A stretch of DNA of 64,000 bases, from positions 1,860,001 through 1,924,000 of the forward strand of contig NZ_FOZM01000001.1 of NCBI RefSeq assembly GCF_900114675.1. The letters run 5' to 3'. Shown here one piece after another: positions 60,914-64,000 of this stretch (positions are counted from its first letter, which is position 1; each line of letters opens with the position of its first letter). The notes under the pieces were generated by a model, which made no database searches, had not been told where the DNA came from, and was given only the letters and a program-made list of their open reading frames with translations. The stretch comes from Yoonia litorea. GTDB taxonomy: Bacteria; Pseudomonadota; Alphaproteobacteria; Rhodobacterales; Rhodobacteraceae. Position numbers and translations under genes: made by a program.

Positions 60914-61323
60914 GACCAGCCCAAACTGCGGAGCGCGAGGACGTCATTCCAGATTTTCGTCATGTGGGCGATCCTGTCGCCTTCAAAGTGCATCACGTAT
61001 GCGTAGTCAGAGGCCACAGCCTTGCCAGTTGGCGCCACAGGTCCTCCTTCACCCGTTTGCGTCCCGTGAAATTTGGCTGCTGCCACAGCAGTCTGGCGCA
61101 CTTCGTCCCATGCAAAGGCAGTCAATTCGTATCGCCCATCTGGCACCGGTGTCAGGAGACCCTTCATCCAATCGCAATAGGCGGCGAGTGTCTTGGTCTC
61201 AGCAAGGGCATCCGCCTGGCAGGCAAATGTCGCATCCGCATTGCACCAAGCCTTGCAGGTGTCCCAGCCCCGCCCTGTCTCACAGGCTTCGAAGAAAGCT
61301 TTGGCGGTTTCAGAGTGTTGCAT
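60910..61323 (-). CDS. NTF2-like/SnoaL-type protein
   Basis: The 137-residue protein has the cone-shaped alpha+beta fold pattern of SnoaL-like polyketide cyclases or small-molecule-binding proteins (CKAWCNADATFACQADAL, YCDWMKGLLTPVPDGRYELT, YAYVMHFEGDRIAHMTKIWN). The precise function is unknown. It is the first gene of the operon with MFS and AA_synth (4-nt overlap) and is divergent from the LuxR-type regulators. Confidence 0.85.
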   Translation of the reverse strand: MQHSETAKAFFEACETGRGWDTCKAWCNADATFACQADALAETKTLAAYCDWMKGLLTPVPDGRYELTAFAWDEVRQTAVAAAKFHGTQTGEGGPVAPTGKAVASDYAYVMHFEGDRIAHMTKIWNDVLALRSLGWS

Positions 61324-61417
61324 GACGATTTCCCATAGCTGTCATCAATTGCTTGGAAGCTATCCGGCCGGAACCAAACGCCCTATCCGGCAGATGCTGT
61401 AAATCTGGCTTGGGTGC

Positions 61418-61437
61418 TGCAGTATTTAACTACTGCA
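61418..61437. promoter_or_regulatory. Palindromic operator between the NTF2 operon and LuxR-type genes
   Basis: TGCAGTA, 6 bp, TACTGCA is a 20-bp inverted repeat with perfect 7-bp arms. It lies 94 bp upstream of the NTF2-like gene and 68 bp upstream of the LuxR-GAF gene, so it could control both. Half of it with its right flank recurs at the end of the window (63946-63960). Confidence 0.55.
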
Positions 61438-61505
61438 TCTGCAGGATTGTTCGGCCTGACGCATTTTGCTTAGCTCGGAGGTGGATAGGAGGCGGACATC
61501 ACATC

Positions 61506-62303
61506 ATGCAAGACAGCAATGACCTGAGCCGAAGGGAAAACCAGATCGCAGAGAGCTATGCTGCCGGCTGTAGCTACCAGGAAATCGCAGCTAACCTGCA
61601 TATTGCACCTTCTACCGTGCGGACGCACTTGGCGACGATCTACCGAAAGCTTGAAGTCTCATCCAAAGTTGAGTTGGCCAGCCGACTGGCTGGAACCAGT
61701 CCAATGCCACGCGACACTGTGGATAATGCGGCCATTATCTCTGAACTCGCACTCAGCCTGGAAGAAGCACTCAGCCGGGAGAAAGCGCTTACCGAGGTCC
61801 TGCGTATCATCGGTGCTTCACATGGCGATCTGAATTTGGTGATGCCCGCGATCTTGCGCTATACGTTGGACCTTTGCGATGCGGAGTTCGGCATCCTTTT
61901 TGAGTACCGCGACAAGAGGCAATTTTGCGCCAGCTTTACTCTTGGCATCCCAGAGGCTTTTCAAATCTGGCTGGACGACAGCGGAACCTTCGCCGTGGGC
62001 AGTCAGACGGGCCTCGGTCGCATGACCGCGCAGCGCGAGGTCATACATATCATCGACGTGAAATCCGAAGCGATTTACCGATCCGATGATCCGCTACGGT
62101 TCGCCACTGCTGATCTGGGAGGTGCACGGTCATTTGTGGCGATCCCCATGCTTGCCGCAGACCGCCTGGTTGGCGCATTCACCATCTATCGCCAGTCAGT
62201 ACGTCCATTCTCTGATGACGCGCTGCGGTTGGCCCAAATCTTCGCCGCGCAAAGTGTCATCGCACTTGAAAATGCGCGTCTGCTCGGTGGGGCGAGACCG
62301 TGA
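61506..62303 (+). CDS. LuxR-type HTH regulator with C-terminal GAF domain
   Basis: The 265-residue protein starts MQDSNDLSRRENQIAESYAA. The LuxR-type HTH comes first (SYQEIAANLHIAPSTVRTHL, IYRKLEVSSKVELASRL), followed by a linker helix and a GAF domain (LDLCDAEFGILFEYRDKRQF to AAQSVIALENARLL). LuxR-HTH regulators normally carry the HTH at the C terminus. Ligands of the GAF domain are unknown. The stop overlaps the next GTG start by 3 nt, coupling the two regulators. The start at 61506 is preferred because the upstream residues are low in similarity. Confidence 0.88.
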   Translation: MQDSNDLSRRENQIAESYAAGCSYQEIAANLHIAPSTVRTHLATIYRKLEVSSKVELASRLAGTSPMPRDTVDNAAIISELALSLEEALSREKALTEVLRIIGASHGDLNLVMPAILRYTLDLCDAEFGILFEYRDKRQFCASFTLGIPEAFQIWLDDSGTFAVGSQTGLGRMTAQREVIHIIDVKSEAIYRSDDPLRFATADLGGARSFVAIPMLAADRLVGAFTIYRQSVRPFSDDALRLAQIFAAQSVIALENARLLGGARP

Positions 62304-63730
62304 CCGATGTCCTAACAGGTCGCGAGGCGCAAATTGCCAGGCATTATGCGGCAGGTCAGAACTACCAGCAAATTGCTGATGAACTTTGCCTTGCACCGTC
62401 CACGGTGCGTACCCATTTGGCCGCGATCTACCGCAAACTTGAGGTCTCGTCGAAGCTAGAACTACGTGACGTGATGCGTGACAAGATCGACAACGGGCAA
62501 CCGGCTACACATGTAGCCATCCCAGTCCCGCGATTGCCTGAACGGCCCTCAATCGCTGTTCTTGCTTTTGAGAATATGTCGCGAGATCCCGATCAGGATT
62601 ATTTGTCAGATGGCATTGCCGATGACATCATCACCGCACTCTCCCGCTCGCCGTGGCTCTTCGTAATCGCGCGCAACACCACGTTCACCTATCGCGGCAC
62701 AAACGTCGACCTCAGAAAGGTCGCAAATCAACTTGGCGTCCGATTTGTTCTGGAAGGCAGCGTGCAACGTGCAGCAAACCGCGTACGTGTCTCGGCTCAG
62801 TTAATCGATGGCGCAACTGGAGGCCATCTCTGGTCAGAACGCTATGATGGACGGATCGAGGATGTCTTTGATTTGCAGGATGAGATCACACGCAAGGTCG
62901 TCGCATCCATCCAAACCGTTGTTCAGCTCAACACAATCTCAGAACCCGTGGAACGCACGGCGCGTCCTGAACTGACCGTTTGGGAACTCACGATGCGTTC
63001 TTGGCGGCTGCTATATGAGTTTTCTCCCGAGGCTTACGCCCATGCCAAAGCGCTGCTTGAGCGCGCCTTGGCCCTGGATCCTGAAAGTGCCGAGGCGAAT
63101 ATGATGCTATCCTTGATCAATCATCATATTGCCTTGCTCGGGTTTGCGCCTGATCCGCGTCCGTCGGTCGAGGCCGCTTATGCTTTGGCCCGGCGCGCTG
63201 TCACGCTGGACGCCCGCAATGAGTATGCCCATTGGGCCTTAGGGATTAGTTGCTGGGGGCTCGAACGATTTGACGAGTCTCTTGCTGCGCTTGATCGGGC
63301 CGTCGCGCTCAATCCAAACTGTTCGCTCGCCTATGGCAGTCGAGGCACGCTGCTCGCCATCTTGGGGCAATCGGATGCAGCCATCGAAGACCAAGAGATT
63401 GCGATCAGATCCAATCCACTGGACCCCAGCATATTTTTTCGTTTTTCCGGCGTGGCTATGGCGCATTACGTGGCAAACCGTTTCGATCAGGCTATCGAGT
63501 GGTCAGACAAAGCGCTCCATCGCAATGATGAATGGTATCTCGCGCATTTCCTGAAAATAGCGTCATACGCAGCCATGGAAGACATGCCGAAAGCGCAGGG
63601 CGCAAGACGTGTCTGCCAAAAGTCACTCCCCGAGGTCAGCGCCGGGTTGTTGGAGAGAATGCCTTTGCAAAACAAAGCTGCGATGAACGAATTTCGGTCC
63701 AGACTGGCAAGCGCAGGCATGCCGAAGTAG
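62300..63730 (+). CDS. LuxR-type HTH regulator with TolB-like domain and TPR repeats
   Basis: The 476-residue protein starts at GTG 62300. It has an N-terminal LuxR-type HTH (NYQQIADELCLAPSTVRTHL, IYRKLEVSSKLEL) almost identical to its upstream partner. Next comes the adenylate-cyclase-associated TolB-like region (PSIAVLAFENMSRDPDQDYL to VFDLQDEITRKVVASI), and then about five TPR-like repeats (AKALLERALALDPESAEANM). There is no cyclase catalytic domain. Such proteins replace the cyclase with an HTH and are probably sensory regulators. Confidence 0.88.
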   Translation: MTDVLTGREAQIARHYAAGQNYQQIADELCLAPSTVRTHLAAIYRKLEVSSKLELRDVMRDKIDNGQPATHVAIPVPRLPERPSIAVLAFENMSRDPDQDYLSDGIADDIITALSRSPWLFVIARNTTFTYRGTNVDLRKVANQLGVRFVLEGSVQRAANRVRVSAQLIDGATGGHLWSERYDGRIEDVFDLQDEITRKVVASIQTVVQLNTISEPVERTARPELTVWELTMRSWRLLYEFSPEAYAHAKALLERALALDPESAEANMMLSLINHHIALLGFAPDPRPSVEAAYALARRAVTLDARNEYAHWALGISCWGLERFDESLAALDRAVALNPNCSLAYGSRGTLLAILGQSDAAIEDQEIAIRSNPLDPSIFFRFSGVAMAHYVANRFDQAIEWSDKALHRNDEWYLAHFLKIASYAAMEDMPKAQGARRVCQKSLPEVSAGLLERMPLQNKAAMNEFRSRLASAGMPK

Positions 63731-64000
63731 GGCCAAACCGCAAGACTGTCTCGATACACCGAATAGTTGGGATCGGGGATGACTGGCACAGATCAACTGG
63801 TATCGCACTGCGCGCATTGATCATTGGTGTGAAACGTCAATTTGGTCGAGATCCGCTGTCTAGGCGCGAATTGAATGGTATTTCGGATCGACGTTCCTGA
63901 TCTTGCGAAATACGCCGCAAGCCGAGTCGCATTTGCTGCAGTGCGGCAATATTTGACTACCTTATTGACATGTCTCGTTTTGTTCAGGCGATCACTTTTT
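63731..64000. other. Right-edge intergenic region
   Basis: The last 270 bp contain no supported gene. GCAATATTTGACTAC (63946-63960) resembles GCAGTATTTAACTAC at 61419-61433. TTGACT and TTGACA at 63954 and 63965 could be promoter parts for a gene beyond the window. Confidence 0.45.

Overview
The window looks like a chromosomal segment of an aerobic anoxygenic phototroph of the Roseobacter group (Rhodobacterales, Alphaproteobacteria). The signs are bacteriochlorophyll genes bchE and bchJ behind a PpsR/FnrL-type control region, an alphaproteobacterial LexA box (GTTC-N7-GTTC) ahead of an imuA-imuB-dnaE2 cassette, phosphatidylcholine synthase, homospermidine synthase, a DUF484-xerC pair and a Rhodobacterales-like stem-loop repeated downstream of genes. 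The genus cannot be fixed from this sequence alone.

Region 1 (1-26100) is mostly housekeeping: the start of aspS, then bchJ and bchE, carB, a lone BrnA-like DNA-binding protein facing a FabH-like ketoacyl synthase across an 11-bp iteron array, a 24-residue lipoprotein, arsH with a CII-like regulator, tdk, priA, a small transaldolase/fructose-6-phosphate aldolase, DUF484-xerC, pcs, ogt, ileS, a cyclic-nucleotide-binding thioredoxin-reductase-like protein, an extensin-like protein, tyrA, hisC, homospermidine synthase and rpsD.

Region 2 (26200-37830) is accessory metabolism: a pair of DUF606 membrane proteins; a tightly packed cluster (LysR regulator, hyuA, hyuB, FAD oxidase, HpcH/HpaI aldolase, uronate-dehydrogenase-like SDR) with no obvious known pathway; a Tat-exported Acg-type nitroreductase with a MarR regulator and twin palindromic operators; and a Hint-domain protein with an EF-hand loop.

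Region 3 (37828-43668) is the SOS mutasome imuA-imuB-dnaE2 under a LexA box, followed by tRNA-Ser(GCU).

Region 4 (44141-54452) is a complete hydroxyquinol catabolic island: branched-chain-type ABC importer, FAD aromatic hydroxylase, hydroxyquinol 1,2-dioxygenase, maleylacetate reductase, a BKACE-family beta-keto acid cleavage enzyme and a divergent LysR regulator. The BKACE gene in place of pcaIJ/pcaF suggests a CoA-transferase-free end to the beta-ketoadipate route. This is the most interesting hypothesis of the window.

Region 5 (54453-64000) is patchy accessory DNA with several gene-poor stretches: an aldo/keto reductase, an ArsR-ArsP-PhzF operon that may handle organoarsenicals, an NTF2-like/MFS/amino-acid-synthesis operon, and two overlapping regulators that both carry a LuxR-type helix-turn-helix at the N terminus, preceded by a palindrome whose half recurs at the right edge of the window.
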